This document shows, one piece after another, positions 1 to 10,738 of a stretch of DNA of 64,000 nucleotides. Numbering within the stretch: the stretch's first letter is position 1; each line of letters starts with the position of its first letter. The position numbers were made by a program, and so were the translations under genes. The stretch is from Volvox africanus (Eukaryota; Chlorophyta; Chlorophyceae; Chlamydomonadales; Volvocaceae), in NCBI GenBank assembly GCA_030268105.1, contig BSDZ01000103.1, forward strand, positions 1,802,501 to 1,866,500, in the 5' to 3' direction. The notes beneath the pieces were generated by a model. It saw nothing but the letters and a program-made list of their open reading frames with translations, made no database searches and was not told the DNA's origin.

Positions 1-1155
1 ATACCGGGTGACGACCGAGTTAGTGATCTTCCCTCCATTCTCCCCTCCCCTCCTCCCCTCCTCCCAGCGATCATCACCAGCGTTTCGATGTTCGTCTCCC
101 CTCCTCCCCACGCCGACCTCATGTTGCCGGAGTACACTCACTGTCTAGATGGTCACTTGCGTCCACATACGTGTATCCGTGAGCCTCCGCAAACAGTCGC
201 TTGTTGGGACTGACCGAGGCAGGGCGTGCAGGCCAGGGGCAGGCAACGGCAGGTACAGGACAGGCTTCAAATCTTCGTTCAGGCTTCAAATCCTCACCCT
301 CTCACCCAGCCGAAATGGAACCCTTTCCTTCCCCCATCAGTTAACCCCAGCCCTTCACCTTCGCGCTGATGCCGATTCAATGGTGCTGCTTCACACGGCT
401 CTGTGGACTGTTGCAAAACCACATTGCGCCATCCCTTACCGCACTACCCCCGTACCCGTACCCGTACCCCTACTGGCCCCGAACCCCCATGAACTCTTTA
501 ACGTATTTCACCGGCCCCATTACACCAGGACGTGGACACCTGCACGTGGCCTCGCCCTGTGAACTCCTCAGCCGACACTTATTTCAAGGACCTTGCGGGT
601 CCGGTCCAGGCGTCATCCCGCCTTACCCGGTGACGTCAAGCAAGCCGGAAAACTCCGCGGACCGCACATTGATCACCGCCTGCTGCCGCCGGGCCGCCGC
701 CGAGTCGCTGCCTCGGCCTGTGGACATGGACACCTGAGGACAAAAGGGAAAAGGGGTGTCAAGAACGCAAACAAAGACTGCTCGCACGACTTCAGGGCCC
801 TCCGCCAGCCGGATCTTCTAACCAGATCTTCTAGCTTACACCTACCTGCTGCCTTCATAGGAAGGGTTCGATACCAGCGCCCGAAAAGGAGAATGCATAA
901 CACGTGCTGTGTGTGTTCGGCGAAGGAGGGAAAGGGGAAGGCGAATGAAACGAATCAGCTGGTGCTGACATTGAAGGAACGAGATCTAACCACCGTGAAG
1001 GTGACGGATGATGGCGTCTGACGTTGTTCAAAGTAGAAAAAGTGTCGAAACGAGCTGGGACGTTAACTATGTAGCCGCCGAGGCTGAGGCCAAGGCCGAG
1101 ACGACGTGCAATGAAATGAAATCGGTACAGCGACGCGATCCCAGCCTGACCCAGA
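1..1155. other. No gene recognised
   Basis: Open frames occur on both strands but none has recognisable protein character, and they overlap one another. A short tandem of the hexamer GTACCC lies near 448-470. I see no convincing exon chain, RNA gene or transposon end here. Confidence 0.5.
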
Positions 1156-1497
1156 TCAATTCAAACGCAGTGGCCCACTCACCAGAGCGATGCGCAATGG
1201 CTCGCCATAGTCACCATTCTTGGAATTGCTGCTGGCGCTGACGCGTTCCCTATGGCCGCTCCAGATACTGTTGCCAGTGATGCTACTATCGCCGCCTATG
1301 CCGGACGATGCGGTCTCGGTATTCGCAACGCGCCAGGGCACGGCGCAGTCCTTGTCCCGCCAGGTAGATGAACCGAGACGGTGGAAGTTGATTGCCAAAA
1401 TCACGATGGCCGATAAGATAAGCTGGAGAACGGCGCAGATTAGGGTGACACAATGCGCGTTGAGAATGCGGGAAGCTGGAAGCGAGGAGTTCGGTAA
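1156..1497 (-). CDS. Possible C-terminal exon of an unknown membrane protein
   Basis: On the minus strand a frame of 114 codons is open from an AG acceptor-like site at about 1498 to a TGA at 1156. It starts with a strongly hydrophobic stretch (CVTLICAVLQLILSAIVILA) that reads as one membrane segment, followed by a polar Ser/Gly-rich tail. There is no ATG at the front, so if real it is a 3' exon whose upstream exons I could not identify. The family is not recognised. The membrane-like stretch is the only support; chance openness in GC-rich DNA is the alternative. Confidence 0.22.
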   Translation of the reverse strand, partial: LPNSSLPASRILNAHCVTLICAVLQLILSAIVILAINFHRLGSSTWRDKDCAVPWRVANTETASSGIGGDSSITGNSIWSGHRERVSASSNSKNGDYGEPLRIALVSGPLRLN

Positions 1498-2680
1498 CTA
1501 TGGTCTGCATTTTTTTGCGGGTTGATGGATGGGTCGCTGTTCACACAGTGATGCACCCCAAGCTTGATCAAATCAGCATACATCGGCAAGTAAACGAGCG
1601 CTCACCAAAAGTAAACGAGCGCTCCGGACTCTGAAGAGAGTGTGCCTGCGGCTCAGGGAAGCAACCCGTCATACCACCAGGAGATAGCAGGAGCAGTGGA
1701 ATCTAAGCTTACGCGCAAAAAAATAAAACGCAATGCACGTCTTTTGAACAGGCAGCAATTACCGGCGTAGCAAGTCAAACACATTGTCGCAATTGAAGCG
1801 CTATTCAAGACTCTCTATAAAATCAATCAGTAAACACAGAGTGATTGTAACTTACACAAGAGATCTGCTACCTCGGGTGCGACCCCGAGGTGAAAACATG
1901 CACTACGTCTTGGCTTGCCACCCCTCAGAAAGGCGGCGTCAAATTATTTCATAATAAGTGGAGCGAACCTTACAATCTCTGGACCGCTAAACCGGCTGCT
2001 GGACCAAAATTAACATATATTCGTGTCCGGGGAAGATGTTGATGGCAAACCGGTTTCCCCCTGAGACTCAACTAACATGGAACCTAAGATTCAATCAAGT
2101 CAACGGGATGAATGTGTATTTAGAAATCAGCGTATCTAGGTGGCATACACACATGCCTTCGGCTCTTGGGTTCCATCTATACCGTTTGTACAGCACCGAA
2201 ACGCTTACATGCACTTGGTAGTCGGTACCAACGCAATAAGCAAGACATTGTCTTAGAATGGACGGCGTATGTCTCGTTTCTTTGATTAGGCATGTAAACC
2301 TTAAGGGCATCTGACGTCAGTAACAGAGAAGCAAGCTTGGTACTACTAAACAAAAACACTATAAACCAGTCAGGTCTTACCTTCAAGAACTATAGGATAT
2401 ACGATGCAATATGTGCCATGCAAATTAAAGAAGGCAAGAATTGAACTGTGCTGCGGTATGTCACAATTTACCGTTACAATTCTGGTCAAGTTCGTTGTCC
2501 AGCGCTCTAGCTCTGAATTTCTCGTACTAAATTGTCATAACATGGCTGTCCCAATTACAAGTGAGCCTGCTGTAACTGAGCTTCCCTCACGGACTAGCCT
2601 TTGCTCCTCAAGACTAGGACAAGGACTGCAACAACCTCCCTTATTCACTTTTTCAACGCCTGCGTCTTGTCGGCAAGGAC
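1498..2680. other. No gene recognised
   Basis: AT-richer DNA with short open frames only. No domain, RNA gene or repeat structure could be supported. Confidence 0.45.
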
Positions 2681-2739
2681 ACGTCAGAAGCTGCACACAG
2701 CCTGCAAGGGTGCTTGTGATAAGCGGCGAGGCGTGGTGT

Positions 2740-3175
2740 AATAGTTGATGCTGGTGTATTGGCCGTACATGTACGACTACTACACTCTCCCCCTTTTGGC
2801 GGGCATGCCTCGGGTACATTAAGCCTATCAGCTGATGCTAACCATCACCTACCCCGGCTATCGGAGGTTATTACTCTTTCCCACGTCTAGACATGTGTCA
2901 TGGCCCACATGCATCCTAGCATTCACGGGTTTTTTATGCATCTAGTACGTATTAGCCACTTATCTACTCTCCTACTTTCGTAGGGAACCAGAATCTGGTC
3001 ATCAGACCGGGAGTAGTCTCAGACATATGATGTATACTGGGATTCGAACAGGGAACCGGAGGTGATGGTAACGTCTTGATACCATTCTAGTAGTTGAGAG
3101 CCGCAAAGCCCTCTCGAGATGCTAACAACTTTGCATCTGCACCTTCATATTGTAATACATATACGACTACTGCAG
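2740..3175 (-). mobile_element. Possible degenerate LTR element or TRIM (minus strand)
   Basis: Read on the minus strand, about 3172-3085 carries a sequence related to a second copy at 5606-5715. It is followed at about 3083 by TGGTATCAAGACG, whose first eight bases match the usual primer-binding site for initiator tRNA-Met. About 265 bases further on, at 2797-2785, a purine run (AAAAGGGGGAGAG) is followed at once by TGTAGTAGTCG, the arrangement of polypurine tract plus 3' LTR start. The internal part is far too short for gag-pol, so a TRIM-like or deleted Copia element is the suggested reading. The supposed 3' LTR matches the 5' one only in part, so this is tentative. Confidence 0.33.
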
Positions 3176-3179
3176 TTGG

Positions 3180-3453
3180 CGTCCATCTTCAACTGAGACA
3201 CGGCCAGATTGAAGAACAAGCCTTCAAATCTGGTCCCATTTGTCAGGCAAGGGAACACTGCGAGTTTGCCAAATATACAGTTGCCATCGGCGCCACAGCT
3301 GCGTTACAGCTGGTCAAATTATTGTTTGAGGTCATGCAGATCAAGACGGATGTCGCACAGATCAAAATGGATGTCGCACAGATCAAGACGGATGTCACAG
3401 AGATCAAAATGGATGTCGTGCATATGGGCAACACGCTCAAAACGGTTGTGTGA
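3180..3453 (+). CDS. ORF with four heptad repeats, unknown
   Basis: The frame ends at a TGA at 3451-3453 and is open back to about 3094. Its distal part encodes a moderately hydrophobic stretch (AIGATAALQLVKLLFEVM), then four tandem seven-residue units of the pattern Q-I-K-T/M-D-V-x, and a short tail ending in VV. The units come from a 21-base tandem repeat at about 3337-3426, alternating IKTDV and IKMDV, as expected for a short coiled coil. The only in-frame ATG of note is just before the repeats. Family not recognised. It could be a last exon or a fragment of a repeated gene family. Confidence 0.3.
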
Positions 3454-5320
3454 CCATCCTGCAGTGTATTGAGGCATCAGGCTCCAAGGAGAAGCACAGC
3501 GACTGAGGTTGTTTGTGCGGCAAAGGAGGCCAATGGAGTGGCATACTAGACCAGCGGCAAGTGTGTGCCTTGGGGAGGTGGGGAGATAACAAGACCAAGC
3601 TGGACTACATGTACTGTACTGCCGGTGTGGTCATGTGTTTACTTGGTGCAACGAAAGCAAATAGTGTCTGTTTAGTGTGAGTATGCGCTGATGGCGTGAA
3701 ACTGGGATAGGGGACATCCTCTTCCCACGGCATGTAGTAAAGCTGGAAACAAATGGTGCGTGGATGTTCTCTTGCCACTTCCGACCATTGCACAATGCTG
3801 TTGGTTATGATTGCCGCAGTTGACAGAAATGCATGGGAATCATATATGATAAAATGCAGGGCAGATACAAGCACAAGGAAGGTGGGTGGGTTTGGCAACA
3901 TGGTGGGTGGAAGGTGGAGCAGCCCAAACTAGCAGCGCCGGTACAGTTCATAAACATATTTTTACAACGTACCCTACAAAGCGAATTTGTAACAGTAATA
4001 ACGATAAAGAAATAATATATATTATCAATGCCAGCATGTATTTTTATTTGCGTTGATAAGCATAGGAGTGCAACTGCTTAATGACTGCACTTCAAGACCG
4101 ATACAATACTTCATAAATGGCAAAGGGTGTTGCAGCATGGCTTAGCGGTCTGATCGCAATGATGAGCCCCCGGCAAAGTACAGCTTGGATCTCTTAGAAG
4201 TCATCAGGACATCCTCATGCATGTCCTGATGCTGGGCTGGGCACTTGCAAATTTGGTTGGCAAGCAGTGTGGCCGACGTGACCTGCTGGGTGACTGGCAT
4301 TAAGTAGCAGTGCATGCGCATGCTTTCTTTACGTGACGCTGAACAAATGCTCGCGCGGCAACCAATGGTGCAAGTACGATCTCAAGCCTGACACTATATT
4401 TAATTGCTGTTTGCATCCCCTCATGCCCTTTGTTTTTTAAGTGGCAAGCTTTTATTACAGTTACCGTGCTTCAACATAAAACGTTGCATTCCATCCTTGC
4501 ACTTCCTGTCACAGTTACCTGCTTCACGGAGTCCCCCCTGTTTCATGCATTATTGTTTGAGGCATGGATGCAAGCCACACACGTTAGTAACTTTACCAAC
4601 GCCAAAAGCGGTGCAGAGGAAACGTGTTTGAAAATGCCCCACAACTACAACTGCCACCCAGCCACGCAAGAAACAACAGAGCCGTTTACAACTCCAGCTG
4701 AAATTGCTTGCATGTCATTTCTCCTTCTATTCGCACCATTAGCCTCGTTACTGTATGCAGTGTCCCGTCCCAGACTTCAGTGATTGATGGTGGCCGCTAC
4801 TGTGATTTGGAGGCTTTAGGCGGTTGAGGCTGGTGTAGAGATGTGGCGGCGAGGGATGAGGAGGTGAGGATGAAAAAGGGGAAATGAGATGGGAATGGGG
4901 GAAGGGAAATGGTGGGGAATGGGATGATTTCAAAATTGCAGCTATCATCACCTGATGACGTATATGTGTAACTAGGTATATGTAAAAAACAAGGTTCTTA
5001 GCTAGCTAGTACCCCAAGAAAGGATAAGCCACAAGAAAGGATTTCATGGATCAGACTGATGATGGACAGATGCGCATGAGGATGTCTACCTCCCATGACA
5101 CTCATACGGACACCAGCCTATCACCAGATAATAAGACGAGCAATCAATGGACAATCATCATGCAGCAGCAGTGCCGCCCCACCCAACTCAAAGATGCAGA
5201 TTATTTTCAGGAGAGTGGCAGTGGCAGCAGCAGCAGCATACATGTGTAACACTAGCAGCAGTAGCATTAGCGACACTAGGGATACTGGCAGCTGTAGCGA
5301 CAGCACCATGAGCAACAACA
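3454..5320. other. No gene recognised
   Basis: Mixed-composition DNA. The longest plus-strand frame (about 4430-4783) lacks a good ATG or any recognisable domain. Nothing else is supported. Confidence 0.45.
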
Positions 5321-5322
5321 GC

Positions 5323-5349
5323 AATATATATATATATATATATATATAT
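5323..5349. repeat. (TA)n microsatellite
   Basis: Pure alternating TA run of about 27 bases. Confidence 0.9.
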
Positions 5350-5605
5350 CACCATATCATACACACACACAAACAGACTATTTATAGTGGTAGATACAAC
5401 TGTTTGCAAACACGCACGTTTAATGTCTACCCCGCAGCCCCCTCCTGCCCCTCCCTGCCCTGCCCCTCCCCTGTTCTTACCGTGAGCTTTTTGGACCTGG
5501 CTCGCAGTAGGGAGGAGTACAGCTGCCACCAAAGGAAGGGATATAATGCCAAGACAACCTGCACATGGATGTGCCATGGAAGCGCATTGTGTATATATAC
5601 TGTAA

Positions 5606-5715
5606 ACGGATCTAGTAATGTATTGAGAGCCGTAAAGGCCTCTCGAGATACTGACAGGGTGCTTCTGCACCTTGTTATTGTGCTGGTGTGTGGGCCCGTA
5701 CATGCACGACTACAA
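5606..5715 (-). repeat. Solo-LTR-like dispersed repeat
   Basis: About 105 bases related to the segment at 3085-3172. Shared blocks, read on the plus strand, are TTGAGAGCC, CCTCTCGAGAT, TCTGCACCTT and a terminal ACGACTAC. On the minus strand the outer edge begins TGTTGTAGTCG, close to the proposed LTR start at 2784. It may be a solo LTR of the same family. Confidence 0.4.
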
Positions 5716-6360
5716 CAACAACGGATATACATATATGATATATTTACATGGATTAATATTGCAAATATACATGTGGATGTTTTTCCATATGTGATTTTAA
5801 TGGCAGTGTGTCTAGTAAATTTCATACCTTTGGCCTACAAATTTTGATAGGAAATCATGTGATGATACCTAAAAAGCTCGCGATACGCAGAGTAGATTGC
5901 CGTAAATCTTTGTAGGTGAACCAATACTAAAGTCACCCAGGTGGAGAGCTTTGGCCAGATAATACAGTATTACAATACTAGTTGTTCGGAGTTCAAGACT
6001 CCGCTGCCACCGGACCCCACTAGATGTACCATTTTGCTACATTATCATTCATGCTTGCGAACCCGCTCTTAGCCGACTAAGGCCACGCTGCCGCATAGAA
6101 CTTCTAGCATCGTCAAGGCAACTGCTACAGTGCGTAGTTGGGTTGGTGGTGTGCATGAGATCGCAGATAGCTAGCTGAGGGCCATCAGCGGTCGCAGAGG
6201 TTGTGGTTCTTGATATGCAGCGAAAGGACTTCGTGGCCCACCGTATTGGTCACGTGCTACCAGAAACCACCATGTCCTTCCAAATCTCCGTCATTCAGCC
6301 CCGGCCCCCGGCCCCACCTTCATTCCTGACCGCCAAGATCATCAGCGTCAACGTGCACGT
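5716..6360. other. No gene; tRNA-like arm near 5980
   Basis: A stem CGGAG/CTCCG with a seven-base loop TTCAAGA lies at about 5987-6003, like the T-arm of a tRNA. No proper anticodon arm or acceptor stem surrounds it, so a decayed tRNA-derived SINE is possible but a functional tRNA is not supported. Confidence 0.35.
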
Positions 6361-6368
6361 GGGGTACA

Positions 6369-6428
6369 TGTCCATATGGATGTGCATGTGCATGTGCATG
6401 TGCATGTGTATGTGCATGTGTATGTGCA

Positions 6429-6459
<31 letters not shown>

Positions 6460-6475
6460 GTGCATGTGGGCGTGC
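6369..6475. repeat. (TGTATG/TGCATG)n microsatellite
   Basis: About 100 bases of alternating TGCATG and TGTATG units. It lies just 3' of the recognised HACD exons, where the last HACD exon would be expected. Confidence 0.85.
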
Positions 6476-6742
6476 ATGTGGACAATCACGTGATCAGACC
6501 TCATGTACTCCTGGACGCTCCAGACGCACACGTAACCCGCATGCACACGCACACGCTGCCATGTCCTGCTGCTGCCATGTACCCCGACTTGTGCACTCTG
6601 AACCATGTCTGCCCAGCATCGTTCACGTGGGCCCTACATCTATTGAGGCAATCTATTTTCCTTCCTTTCAGGAAATCTTTAATGTTGATGTCACTACAAC
6701 ATCTGCAATTGTGAATGCCGTACATGGAACAGATACACCAAC

Positions 6743-8447
6743 CTGGATAAAACGATGATAACTGAACGCCCAATTGTATAGATTGGGCAGCTCCAGGGAG
6801 TAGGGCTTTTGTTCAGCGAGGTCCGGCAGCGCCGCCACCATAAGGCCCATCTCCGCCACCACGCCCACTGGGTAGAGTGGAATGAACATCGTGTACCTGC
6901 CAGGCAGTGGCATATAAGGCCCCCAGGGTTAAAGCGCACAGAGCCTTCAAGGATTGTGGATCGGGGTAACGTGTGTGTTTAACGTTGACCGTGTCTCACT
7001 CCTCTTGACCAGTATTCCAATGTCCACGTGTCGTTCCCAGTTAAGCACCTACACAACTACATACACAACTACATATACTCGCACACAGACATATACACAC
7101 ACAGATAGACACATACAGACGCAGATACACAGATGACATTATCTTCGCTAGATACGCACCTGAGCCACGTCAGCCACGCCGGACATGTCCCCAAGCTGCT
7201 CAACGCGTACTGCGGGTACCGAATGACCTCCGCGAGTGCCCACGTTGCCAGCATGAGGACCGACCACCAGCTGGAGTGCAGCTGCACGGGCAGATAAGGC
7301 GGAGCGGGCGATATCACAGGGACCTGGCTGGGGACTCACGAAGCGGAGTGGGGAAAGGGAAGTGATCAGGATGTGAAGCGGCGTGTATGCATGGCCGTAC
7401 ATGCATGTACGGGACGACTATATGAGCCATGAAAAGAGGGCGGTTTCTTGCATGTGGGAATTGGTTAAGCAAATGTCTTGTAGGAGTGGCTAGACCACAA
7501 GAAGCAGGAATGGGCGGCGGGAAAAAAGCAGAGCACAGGGCGGGGGGATGAGATTGGGGTGCCGCCTTGTCGGGGTGTCGGGGTTATGACCGGGGAAACA
7601 TGGCGACGATGTGACAGCCCTTACTCCCCACCCACCCAAACCTCCGGAAGAACCCAACAACAGTCCGATGGCCAAAACCCTAATATCCGCTTCGCTCCTT
7701 TTTTACGGCGCCACCCCCATCCCCCAACCCGACAAATAAAATACAAGGAGCTTAAACCCCGCTATTGGAGCAAGTGCAACTCGGCGAGCGGCAAGTAGTT
7801 GGTAGTTAATCAATCTAGCTAAAGAACTAGCCCTCGAACTCACACATACCCAAATGTCCACATGCATCCGTTCCCTCCCTGGTGCTGCTTCCCCTTGCTT
7901 GCCTGGGATATAGGGCCCAAGATGAGGAAGAGCACATTGCTGCGACCCATCCACTGCATCAAGGACATGAGCGGGCTAGAGGGGACCAACCCTATGGCTG
8001 CATGGACCGTTTCCAGAAGGGAAACGCCTTGGACCACATCTGACGGAACGGGGAGGAAAAAAGCACGGGCAATAGCGCGGGAAAATGGAAATTTAAAGGA
8101 AGCCCTGAGGCTTGGGATGATCTTGGCGGAAGGAGTGGAACATGCCAACGGATGGGCTGGAAGTGGGCATGAGAGAGGAAAAAAGCACGCGAGGAGGGCG
8201 GAGTAAGAGAGTCAAAGGCAGTGCATGTTCCTGTCTCTGTCCCGGTTGGTGATTTGATCCCTTGGGGCCCATCAGATATTATCCAACTTAAATGTCTGGT
8301 GATACAAACTACGATCTCAACTTGTGATCGGTCCAGCGGCAGCGTAAAGCTGTTCGGGCAAATCTTTTCGCAAAATGCCGTACAATAGGTTGGCCAGCAC
8401 CACGGCCCAGCCGCATGCCTGTAGCGCATTGTAGAGCGCTAGGTATG
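6743..8447 (-). CDS. Very-long-chain 3-hydroxyacyl-CoA dehydratase (HACD/PAS2), partial model
   Basis: ER membrane enzyme of the fatty-acid elongation cycle: it dehydrates 3-hydroxyacyl-CoA to trans-2-enoyl-CoA. Four exons join in frame: 8447-8322 (YLALYNALQACGWAVVLANL), 8039-7903 (VVQGVSLLETVHAAIGLV), 7281-7160 (LATWALAEVIRYPQYAL) and 6896-6743 (YTMFIPLYPVGVVAEMGL). These are the PAS2 blocks in order. The Tyr of LYP and the Glu seven residues later match the catalytic pair of yeast PHS1. The exon 8039-7903 ends CAG|GCAAGC, so its intron appears to be GC-AG. The first exon (about ten residues with the ATG) and the last one (the PAS2 segment YVPG..MY..ML) were not found. Translation past 6743 soon meets stops, and the microsatellite at 6369-6475 sits downstream. 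Either these exons are small or distant, or the 3' end is damaged. Confidence 0.85.
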
Positions 8448-10738
8448 CTTGTGAGAATTGCATATTTTGGTTGGATAAAGATCGAAGATAAAGTTAGGCC
8501 TCTAGCGTAGCTGGTGCACGGCATTAATCAAGACTAATAGCTGGATGCGCATATCACTTCACATAACATATTGATCATGAAAGCAGAACGGAAAAATAAC
8601 TCCAATAGCAGTTATAATTCATGTACTGCACTTCCAACCGATATGGAAAAGCCCCCAGGACTGCAACCACTGCGTAGCTATTGTTTATATATAGATATAT
8701 GACCGCAATGATTTGAATATTTATCCATTGATACTATCCTTGCAATGAATCTGGCATCTTACCTATATGACTTCTCACACTGCGTGTGCACTTAATTCGG
8801 CGCTCTATCTTCGGCGCTTTTCTTGCAAGGAAGAAACAATCAGTCAATAAAGGTTAGCCATGAGCATTACAAGAGTTCCTTCTCTTGGTAGCGCTCCATA
8901 ACGTGTGCGATTCTCTCGTAATGACAGCTTCGCGACCCTCTTGTGCCCCTTGAAGGCATATAGTTCGGCCTTAGCGAAAATATATTCGAAATCAATATAA
9001 CAAATACCTGGAAGGAATCTTGCACCTACCTCGGGCCGGTTCGTGTTAGGCGTGCGACGAGCATCTCCAGTTCCAGGTACGTCCCCATAATGCCCATATA
9101 CGCGTATGGGCGCTGCTAGGTTGGAACCGGGAACTCCGACATATAAACACATCGTTTTTTAGTGCATATAAAGGTGCGAACGTTCGTCCCGGTGGTGTGT
9201 ATGCCTGTGGTGTGTGTGAATCTTCACGGACTCAAAGGTCCCCTGAGCGAGCTCGACCGGGTTCTTCCCCCTTCTCCCCGAACACACACACACACACACA
9301 CACACACGTATACACACACAAAATAGAACACGGCCGTTATTATTATCTTCGTCTCCGCCCCGTCTCTTCAGACTACACACTTTGTTATGACAGGAATTCA
9401 GCATTATGCGTTTCCTTATCCTCCTCCTCTTCTCCCCTAGCTAGCTAGCCGCTTTCAAATTCACGTGGTGCGTTGTTACTGGTAGCCCTCTTTCCCTCTC
9501 CCCCTTCCCCCCTGGGTAACTTCAACACTGGAAAATGGCGATTGTAATTGTATTGCACTTCAGCGCTTCAGTCCGCAGACACCAACCCGTGTGGAACCGT
9601 GCAGACCTCTTCCCCCTCCAAAAAATTCGTGTTTACCATTTCTCAAATCTCCGCGCAGATTGCTGTCAACAGAGCGCCTGTCCATTCATCTCCCCCGACC
9701 TCACTGAGACCCCGTCGCTGCCGCAACCTAGACGGTGAAGCCAACCCTTTCAGGCAGCTGGTGCAGCAACAGACAGGGAAAGGGAGAAGGGGAGCCAAGC
9801 CACGGAATAGAAGCAGGCTTAAAGAGACTGTATTACCGACTGCATTCACGACTGCGGCGGGGGGCCCAGCAGCAACCCGCGCTTACGCCACCAGCGTTTC
9901 GTTATCGATCCATTTGGAGGGGCTCGGGGGGAAGGGCGCGGCAGGGTGGTGGTTTAAAGGGGACCTTCGTGCCCAGGGCGTGTGCCGCAGAGCAAGCCCG
10001 AGAGAGGGGGTGGGGGGTAGTGGTTCTCATTTGGGACGTAACAGAAGGGCCCGCGGGGTTCAGAGGGGTAGAGTAGGGAAGAGAGAGAGAGTGTGTGTGT
10101 GTGTTTGTGTGAGTGAAAGAGAAAGGGAGAGAAAGAGAGAGAAAAGGGTGGGGCTCGGCAGCAGCAATTGTTTGACAACTACCACTATTAACATACTATT
10201 CCATTACTAGTATTGCATTCCTGCATACTGCGGCTGCTGCAGCTATTGCCGAAAAGGCAGTAGCGAGTACTGCTGGACTGCGCAGTGCTGCTGCGGCAAG
10301 TACTGCCGCTGTCCAGTACAAGCACTGTCTGGTGATAAAGGAGCAAAAGAGTTGCATTCTGACTCGCTCATTGTCTCAACGAATATCAACCAAATCCTCG
10401 GTTGTTATATATTTCCGATTTTGAAGGGCCCACGGGACAGTGCATTGAAATTCTGCAATCTCTTCCATTGGGGCTTCATTTTCATCAGGGCTTCATTCTC
10501 ATCGGGGGTTCTTGATCGCCATCTCTCCTCGGGAGTTTGCGACTCCTGTGGTTTGCTTACGTCAGTCAGACCCCAGCATCATTTGGCGGTTGAGGCAGTG
10601 GCAGCACTAGCCAGATTAGGCAGTGCCTGGTCAGCGACCTGCACTGCGTCGTATTCGGTCTCGGCGGTTGGCCGCAACAGACCCCTTCGTCAAACCCCTC
10701 CTTAGGGCGACCGGCATAGGAGCGCCGGACGATTGGGA
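8448..10738. other. Divergent intergenic region, HACD and carrier gene
   Basis: This lies between two genes transcribed outwards and should hold both promoters and the missing HACD first exon. It contains a (CA)n run at 9281-9307 and a GT/GA-rich stretch at 10081-10145. A long plus-strand frame at 9548-10210 is basic and low in complexity, with no recognisable domain, and is not called. Confidence 0.5.

Noticed and set aside
5987..6003. tRNA T-arm-like stem
   Set aside because: No matching D-arm, anticodon arm or acceptor stem, so a functional tRNA gene is not supported.
9548..10210. 220-codon plus-strand frame
   Set aside because: Starts without a supported ATG context, is low in complexity at its end (GT/GA repeats) and shows no domain.
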